The notes below the pieces were generated by a model that saw nothing but the letters and a program-made list of their open reading frames with translations, was not told the DNA's origin and did not search any database. DNA of 64,000 nt from Ciona intestinalis (Eukaryota > Chordata > Ascidiacea > Phlebobranchia > Cionidae). This document shows positions 34,538-52,000 of this stretch, piece by piece (positions within the stretch are counted from its first letter, which is position 1; every line of letters starts with the position of its first letter). The translations under genes and the position numbers were made by a program. Location: contig NC_020167.2 in NCBI RefSeq assembly GCF_000224145.3, forward strand, positions 6,513,566-6,577,565, read 5' to 3'.

Positions 34538-36577
34538 TTAATGCGTCAACGCTCTGTTATGGGCCATTACTTTGCCAGTGGTTTGGTTCCAGCGAGACAT
34601 AGGTGTGGACGATGTAGTAGCCGGTGTTTTGATTGACGCTTTTAAATGGACCAGGATTCCCAGCTCCCTGTTCATCATTCGCCACCTAACGGCGAGAGTC
34701 TCGTTTCGGAAGTTCTGCTTTGCCGTTCGTTCCGTAAGCAAACGCTGGCACCGTTCGGAAATCGTCTCCTTGAAAGTCAGGGGGTGTGGAACGCACTGGG
34801 AATCGCGGTAAACGTCAAGGGAGGGGAAACTGCGAAGGGAATAGCTAAACACACAAGAATCGTCGTCTTTCGCGAACAAAACATCGCCTTCTGAAGCGAA
34901 AGAGATGCGATTTTCCATTGGTTCTAATGACTCGGACACCTGTAACTCGCAAACTATATGGCCGGTCAGGGAATCGCACAGGCGGACCGTGTTTTGTAAC
35001 GATGCGATAAGAAATATCTTCGGCAAGCCAGGAATTGGAGTGAAAAGGGAATAAGCCTCTTTATCCGTTTCATTTTTTACTAGTTGTCGGCATACGTCGT
35101 TGTTGCAATCAAGCGAATACACAGCGCCGTTGGTAAGGCCTATAAGAACGTACAAAGGCGGGGGATTGGTGCGTTGTATGGTAGGGCCTTCAATAGAACC
35201 ATCTATAACGTGCAAGTCACGCACGGAGACGTTTGCCTCAATACTTTTCATGGCTCTTGGTGTGCATAGGTGACGGTCGAAAACAGCGACTTTTCCGTCA
35301 GCGAGTCCGACAGCAATAACTGAAGTACAAACGCTGGCAGAAGTTGCTTTTATAGTTGCCATCATTGGCCACACAATCTCAGGCTTATGCTCGGGATCTT
35401 TTACGTTTTTGGAGACGATGGAATAAGTTTGCATCAGATTTGACTCACTCCACCAAACACAAACTGAAATTGGAGTTGTTTCAAACCCAGGACCAGTGGG
35501 GTGAACTTCGTGCTGCATTCTGGAAGGTAAAAGAAAGTGCCAGGTAGCATGGGGAAAGAAATGGGGCTTTTCTTCAAGAAACTGCATTTCCTCTTTATGT
35601 AGTTTCTTGGTTACTTCTCTCCGAAGTCGCAAATGATTTTCAGATAGCAAATGAGCTGATCCGTTTCCAACACTGTTGGTAATGCCTGCCTTTTCCATTG
35701 CTTCTTGTTGGTTGGTAGTAAGTGAACCACTCAGTGACACTGGCTGCTTTACTTTTTGGACAAGAGTAATTGCTGAAAACTTTATCTCGAAAATTTCTGA
35801 TGCCACAGCTGCTAATTCATTGGCTTCTCCAGGGGGTATGCTAACAGATTCACTGCTTGCTTGTGCTCGCTTCAAAGCATCTTTCTGAGCATTTTCAATT
35901 TCCCGAAGCCAATTATCTCTGGGTAGTTTGTAAAAATCCACCCATGATACACCTTCACATTCAAGAGAAAGGCCACAGAAGTCACCATTTACAGAAAGTT
36001 GAAATTTCACCGCATTCGACTTAGGACTTCCCTCGGGCTGTTCATTTAAAAGTTGAATAACATGAAATCCATCCCCAGTAAAAACAATAAGTCGTGAAAA
36101 TCCCATGTCATCAATTGTTGCTAATAAATAGGTTTGCGTTCCGATAACAGCACAGTTTAACTTCTCAAAACAAATGGTCTCATCTGGAGAAACCCACTGT
36201 GCTACACGATCATGGGTAACAGCATCAAATGCAACAAGGTCTCCAGTTTCAAATGCAACAAACATATACCTTGCATCATTGCTGTGAACCATACATGATA
36301 AATTTGTGAACTCCTCAACCTTGGATGTTGGATTATACACTGGAGGCCTCACTCTTCTCATCTCTTCCTCTCGTTTCTTCTCCCGATCCACAATCTCATC
36401 CCAAACATCTTCCACAATCCCAGTGAGGACTTTATCGATCATTCGGAATGGTTGAGGCAGCTCATCCACGACGAGCTCAGGATCGAGAAGATAAACACCA
36501 TCCTCGTCCTCATCATCAACTGTGCTGATGCTCGGAGCAGGAATGTTCAATTCCCCGCTTCGTATGTAGACTGGCAT
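34538..36577 (-). CDS. wdr93: WD repeat-containing protein 93 (WDR93)
   Basis: 679-residue beta-propeller-type protein. In other animals WDR93 is a poorly characterised protein associated with motile cilia and testis. The hallmark near the N-terminus is LPQPFRMI (residues about 40-50), preceded by an acidic EDEDGVYLLDPE stretch and followed by RPPVYNP; further on WVDFYKLPRDNWL and HFLLPSR match the family. An alternative upstream ATG at 36601 would add 8 residues, but it lies in front of a good acceptor ('gtttttcag', ending at about 36590), so I take the ATG at 36577. The coding sequence is one uninterrupted 2-kb exon, unlike its neighbours with exons of about 100 bp. It is also more GC-rich. 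Upstream, 'aaagtggtaagt' (about 36980) could end a 5' non-coding exon, or the acceptor could receive a spliced leader. Confidence 0.9.
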   Translation of the reverse strand: MPVYIRSGELNIPAPSISTVDDEDEDGVYLLDPELVVDELPQPFRMIDKVLTGIVEDVWDEIVDREKKREEEMRRVRPPVYNPTSKVEEFTNLSCMVHSNDARYMFVAFETGDLVAFDAVTHDRVAQWVSPDETICFEKLNCAVIGTQTYLLATIDDMGFSRLIVFTGDGFHVIQLLNEQPEGSPKSNAVKFQLSVNGDFCGLSLECEGVSWVDFYKLPRDNWLREIENAQKDALKRAQASSESVSIPPGEANELAAVASEIFEIKFSAITLVQKVKQPVSLSGSLTTNQQEAMEKAGITNSVGNGSAHLLSENHLRLRREVTKKLHKEEMQFLEEKPHFFPHATWHFLLPSRMQHEVHPTGPGFETTPISVCVWWSESNLMQTYSIVSKNVKDPEHKPEIVWPMMATIKATSASVCTSVIAVGLADGKVAVFDRHLCTPRAMKSIEANVSVRDLHVIDGSIEGPTIQRTNPPPLYVLIGLTNGAVYSLDCNNDVCRQLVKNETDKEAYSLFTPIPGLPKIFLIASLQNTVRLCDSLTGHIVCELQVSESLEPMENRISFASEGDVLFAKDDDSCVFSYSLRSFPSLDVYRDSQCVPHPLTFKETISERCQRLLTERTAKQNFRNETLAVRWRMMNRELGILVHLKASIKTPATTSSTPMSRWNQTTGKVMAHNRALTH

Positions 36578-37473
36578 GGCTAATAAACTACTGAAAAACA
36601 AAACACTAAATAATAATAAAATTGAATGTAACTTGCTTTATCCTTGCAGGGCCGTAAAACGATATTTGTTATAACACAGGTGTTCTGTTTTGGTGGTAGA
36701 AAAGTCCTTCCCCGCTTTTTTGCTAACCACTAACATCCTAACCATCAACGCTTAACCACCAACCTCTAACACTTCACCAGCCTATTCTGCTGTGTAGCAA
36801 AGGATTCTTCGCTAGTGCCACAAATTTTAGTAAAATTAAGAAGTAAATTAGACATATTTGAATTCAGATTTAAGTTTAATAAATTTCCAAATGTGCATTG
36901 TTTAATATAATTAGAGTACTAAAATAAGAATATAAATAAAAATACATACAATTGAAACAAAATATAGCAACAAACTTACCACTTTATTCTTTAGCAAGAA
37001 ATCAAAACTTTAGCGGTGGTTGTTGCTAAGAACAAGTGGTCATAGAAATAATATATTATAAAATATTTAAAAATGTTTTTTCATTTATTAATTTTAATAG
37101 AATGCATTAATTCTTTTTAATGAAATTAGAAAAACATAAAGGGACTTGATCATAATTAGTATTTTTATTAATCGTAATTTTTAATATTTTGAAAGTGAAT
37201 GTAAATGGGATAGTAAGCTAATTTTTTTTTAAATTACAAACATGATTGTTTACTTTTACGGGTATTTTGCAAGAACAAACCAAAATGAGCTACTTTTCAG
37301 TTTTATTCTTTAAGTACCCTAGTGTTGTAAATTTGTTTATACTCCAAAAATAATCGTTCACGCATGAATTCACATGAAAATCAATAAACAAATTTGCTAT
37401 AGAAATCATACTAGGTAATATTTCTGTAAGGATACGTGTTCATGTTCTGTTCGTTTTAAATAAATTGAAGAAA
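36578..37473. promoter_or_regulatory. Divergent upstream region of WDR93 and FAM8A1
   Basis: 900 bp between two opposite starts. It contains a splice acceptor 12 bases before the WDR93 ATG, a SINE fragment (36620-36695), a 'gctaaccactaacatcctaa' dispersed repeat ending 'gattcttcgctagtgccac' (about 36700-36820), a possible 5' UTR donor near 36980, and 'gttgttgctaagaac' (37018-37032), which only loosely resembles an RFX site. Confidence 0.45.
36620..36695 (-). mobile_element. SINE-like fragment
   Basis: 'ttgaatgtaacttgctttat', 'ccttgcagggccgtaaaacg', 'ttgttataacacaggtgttc' and 'tgttttggtgg' on plus are the 3' body read in reverse. It lies in the 5' flank of WDR93. Confidence 0.55.
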
Positions 37474-40284
37474 ATGGAAAACGACGGAGCAAAAAAGAGA
37501 ATACAAAAGGAATTTCCGAAACAGGTACATATGTAGAATAAGCGTTTACCAGAACTGTACATATTTGAAGGTATTTTCTGACCAAAATTATGTAAAATCT
37601 TGCCCAAAAGTGTTTGGAATTTTATATATTTTTGGTTCAGATTGTTCGGATATGATTGTATAAGGTTTTGGTTACTAATGAAAAAAACGTTGCTAGTGAA
37701 GAATCTTCCCCTCCCCACCTTATTTACTAACCACTACCTACTAACCAACCTCTATAACCACTAACCCCCAAACCATCAACACCTAACCCCCTAACCTTGG
37801 TGTTAGTGGTTAGCAAATAAGGTGGGGGGGGGGAGATTCTTCACTTGCACCGAAAAACAATTATTTTTTCTTTAATTACCGTCTTACACTAAGTAATTAA
37901 CACTATATAAACTTTTAACTTCATATTCACAGAAAAATGAAAAGGATGTTGCGTTTGCCGAATACATGGAAAAACTCCGAAACTGGCAATATAACTGCCA
38001 GATGCAACAGTGGTTTTGGATGCATAATATGATGATGCAAAACATGACCATGCACCAACAATACTTAAAACAAATGACAAACGTAAGGACTGAATTAAAA
38101 ATTCTTAAAATTAAAATGTGTTTGTAAAATACACGACTTAACAAAACTTATAACTCTACATTATAAAATTAAACATCTTATTTGAAAACAAAAGCAAATG
38201 TAACTGTATATTCATACATTTCTAAAATGAATTTGTGTACCTGCAGATACATACCTAAACAACCAAAAATGATAAATGGACAGTATAACATTAAGCCTAA
38301 AAATTTCTTTCAGGGAAATGCTGCTCATATTACTAATTCTAGTAACTTGACACAACCAACAGACCAGACACAAGCCAGGGTCCAAAGTATGTCTTAACTT
38401 TACTTTATAAATGCTTTTTTCTATGGTACAAAGGAGTGTTTTTATGTGTTTAACAAATTTGTAAAAATACAAATGTTAGTAATAACTTTGTCAAATTCAC
38501 TCTAAATGCAGACTGTTTTTTACAGTTACTTTCTGTTTTTTCGTTTCTTACCCTAGTCGAATAGACAAAAAAATTCATTCATTTATTTACCAGTATCCTA
38601 ACACAATATATCAAAAATCAAATTCCATCTTTTTTGGCTCCGATTTGTTTTATATTTATCATTTCTACCCTAACATAGATATCATAAAAATCCAATTTTT
38701 TTTCAGGATTTATGATTCCATCTTTGTTCCGGAGGTTTGCTGCTGAGGTTTTTGACTTTCTCATCCTACTTTCAATCAAACTTTTATTTCTTTGGTTGCT
38801 TATGGCTTTCCTTGGAATCAAGTAAGTGTCGAGACAAATAAGAAAATCCAAAGTACCGTACAAAGTATTTGACACATTAACAAATGCGGTTCCCTATGTT
38901 TTATGCTATTATTGGAACTGAATTCTAACAATATCACCGTAGATTTTGTTAAAATATATGATGTGTATGGTTTTAATGTTATGTTATGAACTGTATGCAA
39001 GAGTATAAGAACTAAAACACACTTTATGTTTGTATGATGGTACATAATAAATGGGCACCAGGCAAGTGTATAAATACACTATGTCTATGTGGGTTTAATA
39101 TAGAAAAGGAAACTTTTGTTACACCATGACAGTGAGCATGAGTTGTATGAATATATTATGTTTTACCTGGCAGTGAGCAAAAGGTGTAAAAGTCCAATTT
39201 CCCTCTTGTAATTTTTTGTTACCGGCATCACTTACTCATTATTTTAACACCACAGTGCTTTCCAAATCTCGTTCCATCTCATGTTATTGGATGAAGTGGA
39301 CATGGATCAACTTGAGGAGATTTACACCGAAGAATTACAAACAATGCTTATTGTTGCTTTCCTATACAGAACAATGTGTTGTCTATATGAGGTAATATAA
39401 ACAGTTATTTCAGATTCAAATTAATAAATAGGTAAAACTGATTAACTTTAAATGTTAAGGGTACCAAACTTAAAAAGATTTATTTTGTCAACATCAGTAC
39501 GGTAGTTGTACATAAAAATATAATGTAGAAGATTGGTTTAAGTTTTTATTCAAAATATGAAAAATCTCAGGCCACAAAAATCACTGCAGACTTAGGAAAC
39601 AACAAAAACTACTAAGATTTAACTAAGATTTTGAGTGAATTTTGATCTGACTATTTTGTCCTATTCCTTAATAATAAATATATTTCAACAGTTCTTCTTT
39701 ATTTGGAAATACGGGGCAACTCCTGGTAAATATTTTCTGGGACTAAAAGTTATCGCGCTTTTCAATCAACCACAACTTGGCAATCGTTCAGGTGTAACAA
39801 CACTCGCTGGTGGACATCTTACTGCTTCGAAGTAAGTGGAAAATCCTTAGGTGTATAAAGCATAGATTTTCCGATCAGTTTATCCATTTTAATGTGTGGT
39901 AACTCTCCTTTTTCTTCTTAAAGTTTTTAAATGGATACTTTTGTGATAAGAATTATATGTGTCTTTTTCTGTTTCAAACAGACTTAAAATATGTAATATT
40001 TCTAAAACAAATTGGAGTCAACGTAATGTATAATGAATTTATTATCCCTTATTATAATCTGGGAGATAAATAAAACCCCTTTATTTCTTCTAATCCTACT
40101 TACCAATGTGTCACTGTATTTTCACAGCTCATGGACACGAACCTTTGTGAAGAATCTTTCCATAGCATTCATGATTCCAACCTTCATTACTGGTTTTTTC
40201 TACGCACATAAGCGCACTTCATATGATATCATGTCAAACACCATCGTTGTGTTAAAACCTCAAGGACAAATTCCTCATTTTTAA
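37474..40284 (+). CDS. fam8a1: FAM8A1-like RDD-domain membrane protein
   Basis: Multi-pass ER protein; vertebrate FAM8A1 is a cofactor of the Hrd1 ubiquitin-ligase complex in ER-associated degradation. Seven exons with matching phases: 37474-37524, 37933-38082, 38314-38386, 38707-38821, 39256-39391, 39692-39831, 40128-40284; 273 aa. Exon 2 encodes a Trp/Met/Gln-rich segment (EYMEKLRNWQYNCQMQQW) typical of the FAM8A1 N-terminal region. The RDD domain follows: a first membrane helix after RRFAAEVFDF, a second around LQTMLIVAFLYRTMCCLYE, the conserved KYGATPGKYFLGLKV loop, and a last helix LSIAFMIPTFITGFFY before RTSYDIMSNTIVV. It is shorter than human FAM8A1 because the N-terminal region is reduced; an unseen upstream exon is possible. 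An AATAAA signal (40283-40288) overlaps the stop codon. Confidence 0.9.
37696..37843. mobile_element. Foldback element with ~40-bp inverted ends
   Basis: Left arm 'gtgaagaatcttcccctccc' through 'cttatttactaaccact' is inverted at the right as 'agtggttagcaaataaggtg' through 'gagattcttcac'. The centre is a run of 'ctaaccacc'-like triplets. Relatives with worn ends lie at about 6650-6785 and 36700-36820. It is in FAM8A1 intron 1. Confidence 0.7.
39040..39200. repeat. Minisatellite of the ~75-bp family
   Basis: 'aataaatgggcaccaggcaa', 'ataaatacactatg', 'caccatgacagtgagcatga' and 'ttgtatgaatatattatg' match the 4850-5170 units. About two units are present, in FAM8A1 intron 4. Confidence 0.55.
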
Positions 40285-41495
40285 TAAATTTTGTTGAATT
40301 TTATTAAGAATCTGGCCAATGTGGTGTATTTTATTTCTCCCGTGTAAAAATATCAAGTGCAGATAAATACCCTATATTTGGAACTAACTACCAATTCTAC
40401 AGTTTTCTTATAAATGCTTAAAACTGTAGATAAATTTATTAGGCCTGTTGCTATAGACAGACCACTCAATTTTGAAAAAAATGAACTTTATTACGACTGT
40501 GCAAATACAAACTCCTGCCTGCTACACAAATTGATGTAGGTTTGTCAAATTATACAGTAAAGGTAAATGTGGTGAATTTTTTAACTGAGGTTGTCAGTAA
40601 CATTATTTCCATTTCGTAATCGCTATGAGATTTCTACTGGAGAAATAGACCAGTGTTGTGATTTTGTCTGTGCGCCTTTATCTTTAAATAACTAACTTGA
40701 TCAGATGTATAATTTACTTGTGTCTTTTCAAGAGAACACTTTTGATCTGACCTGATAGAATGTCAGCCTAATAGCTTTGCTCTTTATCTTAAATATATTG
40801 GTGATTGTAATAAAGCTTTTTGCGGAATTTATGTCTTTCCCAAGTACACTGCGCTTTAATTTAAAAATTTATTAAATTAAAATGTTGTCTTTCATTCTTA
40901 AGTAATATAAAGTTAGTTTAAATTAGTCATTAGTTAGACACTATAAAATCTGGTGATTTTATTAAATTTGCATTTTAAGCTCACAGTTGCAATAGTGCAA
41001 ATTACGCAGTGTTTCCAATAAAAAAAAAGTGCAGTGTGGACCAAATTAAAAGCAGTAAAGTAAATGTGGCAGAAAGTTGTCACTAGATGGCAATAGTAAG
41101 TTACATCTGAAAGTTTAATAGGGGACATATATGACTTGAGTTATTTTTTATAGGAACTTGTTAGCAAAAAGTTAAATGCCTACTGATTAATAGATTTTAT
41201 AGATAAAATCACTTTTACTAATAATTTAAGGTAAATACGAGTAACCTATTGATTGCATTTGATTAATTCAATTTAAAAGATAAATTAGTTAAGTAACAAG
41301 TGATCAAAAAGTACATAATAATGTCAGTTAAACGGTATGCAATTTCGTATAAGCATTCAGTAAATAATCAAATATGCTTTTATAGGTTACATAAAGCTTG
41401 ACATATCTGTACACATATTTACATCAAGTTAAAAAATATATAGAGTACATGATGCTGGTGACATTTTGTTTGTAATATACTGCATGTAACAGTGT
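40285..41495. other. Convergent 3' intergenic region of FAM8A1 and ODF3
   Basis: 1.2 kb of AT-rich sequence containing the 3' UTRs of both genes. I see no exon, repeat array or element I can name. Confidence 0.5.
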
Positions 41496-48059
<6,564 letters not shown>

Positions 48060-48177
48060 CTATTAATTGCTTTTTTGCTATAAGTTTGCATTCATGGCTT
48101 TTCTGCTATAAAAATGTGAATTTTAATCCATTTTTTCTCTTTGCCAGAGTAAACAAATATTACTTTTTTCTTGCGTG

Positions 48178-48385
48178 GTCAGTCGTTATAACACGGGTTT
48201 TCTATTTCATAACAAAGTTACTATTTATAGACTATCTTAATTTTAGTTTGTAGATTTTTGTTAATGCAGACATATGAACAACCTATAAAAAATCCTGAGC
48301 TAGAGAAAATTGCCGACACCCGTCTGTAATAGTGGCAGGGCCGGGCCTTGAAACGGTAACCTCTTGGTTAGATGCAACAAACTTA
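48178..48385 (-). mobile_element. SINE-like element, rearranged
   Basis: 3' body on plus ('gtggtcagtcgttataacac', 'gggttttctatttcat'), then unrelated AT-rich DNA, then a head-like piece ('ggccttgaaacggtaacctc'). It lies in the first ODF3 intron. Confidence 0.45.
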
Positions 48386-48513
48386 CTCCTATATAGTACG
48401 GCGTCGAACAATATAAAAATGGCAGTAGGGGCTTGAACTAAAACAAAAAATGCTAACAACACCACGCCTTACCTAATATTTATGATTAAAATAAAAATTC
48501 CTAAAAGTCTTAC

Positions 48514-48600
48514 CGTTAACTTGAATACGGAAATCCGGCTTTAAATCGAAATTACTTGTAGACTTTCCCCGCCACTCGGTTGCTACCTGCGTTGCTAGGA
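48514..48600 (-). promoter_or_regulatory. ODF3 promoter / 5' non-coding exon
   Basis: A GTAAGACT donor follows 48514 on minus and pairs with the acceptor at 47986. Just upstream are two direct RFX half-site-like motifs, GTTGCTACC (48579-48587) and GTTGCTAGG (48591-48599), 12 bp apart. The transcription start is not defined by sequence alone. Confidence 0.5.
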
Positions 48601-49038
48601 CCGTGACGTATGATAATAACAGGCGTAAATCAAGCGGTTATAAAAAAAGTTTTTGATATAAAAGGCAAGGCGTAAAATAAATCATAAATTCGTGGTATTT
48701 TTTTTTATAAATATACGGTTTTAAGAGGCGAAATAATCGACAACATTGCATGAGCTAATGTATTGCGGCGAGTACGAAGAACTTTGACAACACACAGGCA
48801 AAATACATTGACAAACAAAATGGAACTGCACAGCTTTTGGTGTAACGACCTATTCCTAAATCAACATTTTTCAACCATATTAAGCGAATCTTTTTCTTGC
48901 ATCATATTACAGCCACCAATTCACAGTTACGCTGCTGGTATTTATCATCTATTAATCAAAATTCATTGACTTTTAACTCATTTCTCTTGAAAAACTCTTT
49001 TTCAAAATAAATTCATGAAACAGTATTATAACTAAACA
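48601..49038. other. Intergenic between LXR 3' end and ODF3 5' end
   Basis: Only about 440 bp separate the LXR stop codon from the ODF3 upstream motifs. Both genes are on minus. I see nothing else in it, apart from AATAAA-like strings on minus that could end LXR. Confidence 0.45.
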
Positions 49039-52000
49039 TTACATATCCCATATTTCTGCTAATAAAGGAGGCAATTGCTTGTCTTGAACTTTTAAAGCAA
49101 ATATTTGTTCACTATGATAATTATTCAAGGTTCGTAGCTCAACTAATTTCATTAAAGTTCTCGGAAACATTAAAGGATCCTGTAAGGATAAAATATGGTC
49201 AGTTAAAACTTGAATTTAATGCAGTTTGCTTTATTCTTGCGTTGAGAGCAAATGACAGTCTTTATAACATGGGTGTTTTGTTTCATACACTTTTGCCAGC
49301 TTACGAATTACTCAGTATTTTACTTTGTGGGTGGGTATCGGGCCCCTGTTTACCATATACTTTGTAGCTATAATAATGTAAGACACTTTTGTTATAAGGA
49401 CAAATTGTACTAGCATAGTAATAAATGATGATCAATGATCATAATTATATTTTAGGATTTTTAGGAGGACTTAGATTTAGGTTTGGCCCAATACCCCAAC
49501 TCCAAGATAGGTTGTATATGTTGGAAAGGATTGTGTTAATAATGATAAATAACATCACCCACCAAGTAACATACATAGTAACTCGCAGGCTGGCATGGGT
49601 GTTTGAAACAAAATACCAAGGTTATAAGTTATAACACCTGTCGTTTTTAACTGTCGCAAGTTACAATCATTCATTCAACAACGCATATCCACCAACATAA
49701 CAAGCCACTTACAGAAGGATGATGTATCTTAAGATAAACCCTCAACAGCTCAACATAAGAATTCTGCACCGCCTCTACTTTGTGCATGTCTTTTATGTTT
49801 GGACGATCTGTCAACATAACAATGAACTTTGTAACAAGACAAAGGATTCATATATATATATTACTGCAGTAGCATAATAACAAACAAAAAAAGATTAAGA
49901 TTTTATTTTGTTTTCTTTTAATTTTTACAATAGCAAACTATATTTTTCAATTCTAACTAACGACTTTTTTTTAATTTTTAAAGGTTTTCAGCTTTTTATA
50001 TTTTACAACAGCAACTATATTTTCCAATTAAAACCTTTAGGTAGGTCTGAGTATACCATTCATGATTACATTGTAAGTAAGGACTCCAAGTAACTGTAAC
50101 TAACCTGCAGAGAAAGTATTAATAGCAACCAGCAGAGCATATTCTGCCTCATTAAGACCAAGTTGAGCCATACTGTTGCAGAAATCAAATATAGGATCAA
50201 CAAATTCAACCTGCATTCCTATAATAAATAGGCAATTGTTACATCAAAAGTTTATATATAGTAGGGTGGGGGAAGATGGGACATTTTTTCATTCTAATTT
50301 CTAGTAATCTTTTGTAACTTATAAACAGTTTTCTACTACACTTTAAAGAAATATATATTTTTTGTTCTACATTAAACGCCACTGTTACACCATACACGCA
50401 TACCTGCTCTGTAGAAACTTGATTTATCATAAAATTTTCCATTGAGAAAATTTATTGCTTTAGATTTTTTATCATATTGTTTTGCAGCTCTCAGTAACAT
50501 CACTTCTATAGTGCATGCTTTAAGCAGTAGGATCTGAAGTGGAAAGTTACTATATTAATATAAAATATATTGATTCTGTTACTTCTGCTACCAGGCATAA
50601 TGTAATGAATGCATTTCTCCTCTGGTATATTAAAATTTTTTGCCACATTTGTAATGTTTTAACAACTATTATATTTGAATCACCTTTTTATTGTGACCCA
50701 GAAAATTTCACTAAAAAATTGTAAAAAAAAATTAAATTCAATACCTGGTCCTCCCTTGAAACTGTAAGAAACCCTGGTAGTTGCTTAGTAAACTCCACTA
50801 CAAGTTGTACAATTAGAATAGCAAGTTCAGTGAAGTGAGCGAACCGTGAAGCTCTACAACGATGTGAGTCTCCACTTTCAACCCATGGCTGGTAACCAAA
50901 CATAATGTATGCATCAATGAATGAATATAACTTACTTTATCCTCACGTGGCTGAGAAGCGACAGTCGATATAACCCAGGTATTCCGTTTCTACACCTATT
51001 TCATACACCTCTTCGTTCTGTTTCATACACCTTAGTCAGCTTTTGAGTTACCACACATGTAACTTGATGGGTAATTGTTTTTTTATATTGTATGACTGAC
51101 AATTTGGACAACCCATTAGTGACCACTGAGTTGAAGTAATTGCCATTAGGTGTCTTGCCCAAGGACACATGCATCAACGGTAGCAGCATTGAGCTTTGCA
51201 CCCTTAACAATGGCGAATTTCATATTAAAGATGGGCCTACTATAAACTTAATCTCGGGTCTCTTGCAAGCTATTTTACGTCTTACCGTAACCTTGGCAAC
51301 AGCTTCTTGCGTAGGCCATTGAAATCGTGCCTCGTTGGCTTGCAACATTTCCACTAGGTTGCGCTGGTGAGAAGTGAGACTGGGTATGGGTTCTCCGTTA
51401 AATGAAAGGTTAGGAGCGAAGTGATGAGGTGAAGCTACGAATGTGGAATTGTCTTTTTCACGTTTCATCCTCTTAGCTTTGCTCTGTACCTCGGTAAGTA
51501 CTGCTGTGTAAAAATGTTTCCATAAATGTACAGTTTTATGACAAAAAAATTAAGAAAGAAAATTTTTAACATATTTTCTATGTAACATTAAAACCCTTAT
51601 GAAAGCAATTCACATCCCAGAGATTAAGAAGTGGTGTATCACTATTACTACCTTATGTACATTTTAAACTATAAATATAAAATGCTTGACTTGGATATAA
51701 CATGTAAAATACCATTCTACATCTTCCCATACAATCAACATAACAATTGGTAACAATAACAAACCAATTCTGGCTTTAATCCCAGATCCCCTGACACGTC
51801 GTACTGTAGGAGTCAGTAAATAACGACTTGATAAAAAAAATTCAAATAAAAAATGTTCAACAAATAAATACAAGAACAAAATTACATTATCGTAACAATT
51901 TGCACCATTTTAGAATGAAATTAAAAACATTTTGGAATTTTAGAGGTAAAAATGCATTGGTGTCCTAAGTAACCCATGTATAATACCACAAATAAAACAA

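Noticed and set aside
37018-37032. RFX X-box upstream of WDR93 (gttgttgctaagaac)
   Set aside because: Half-site spacing is wrong by two bases; too weak to call without scoring.
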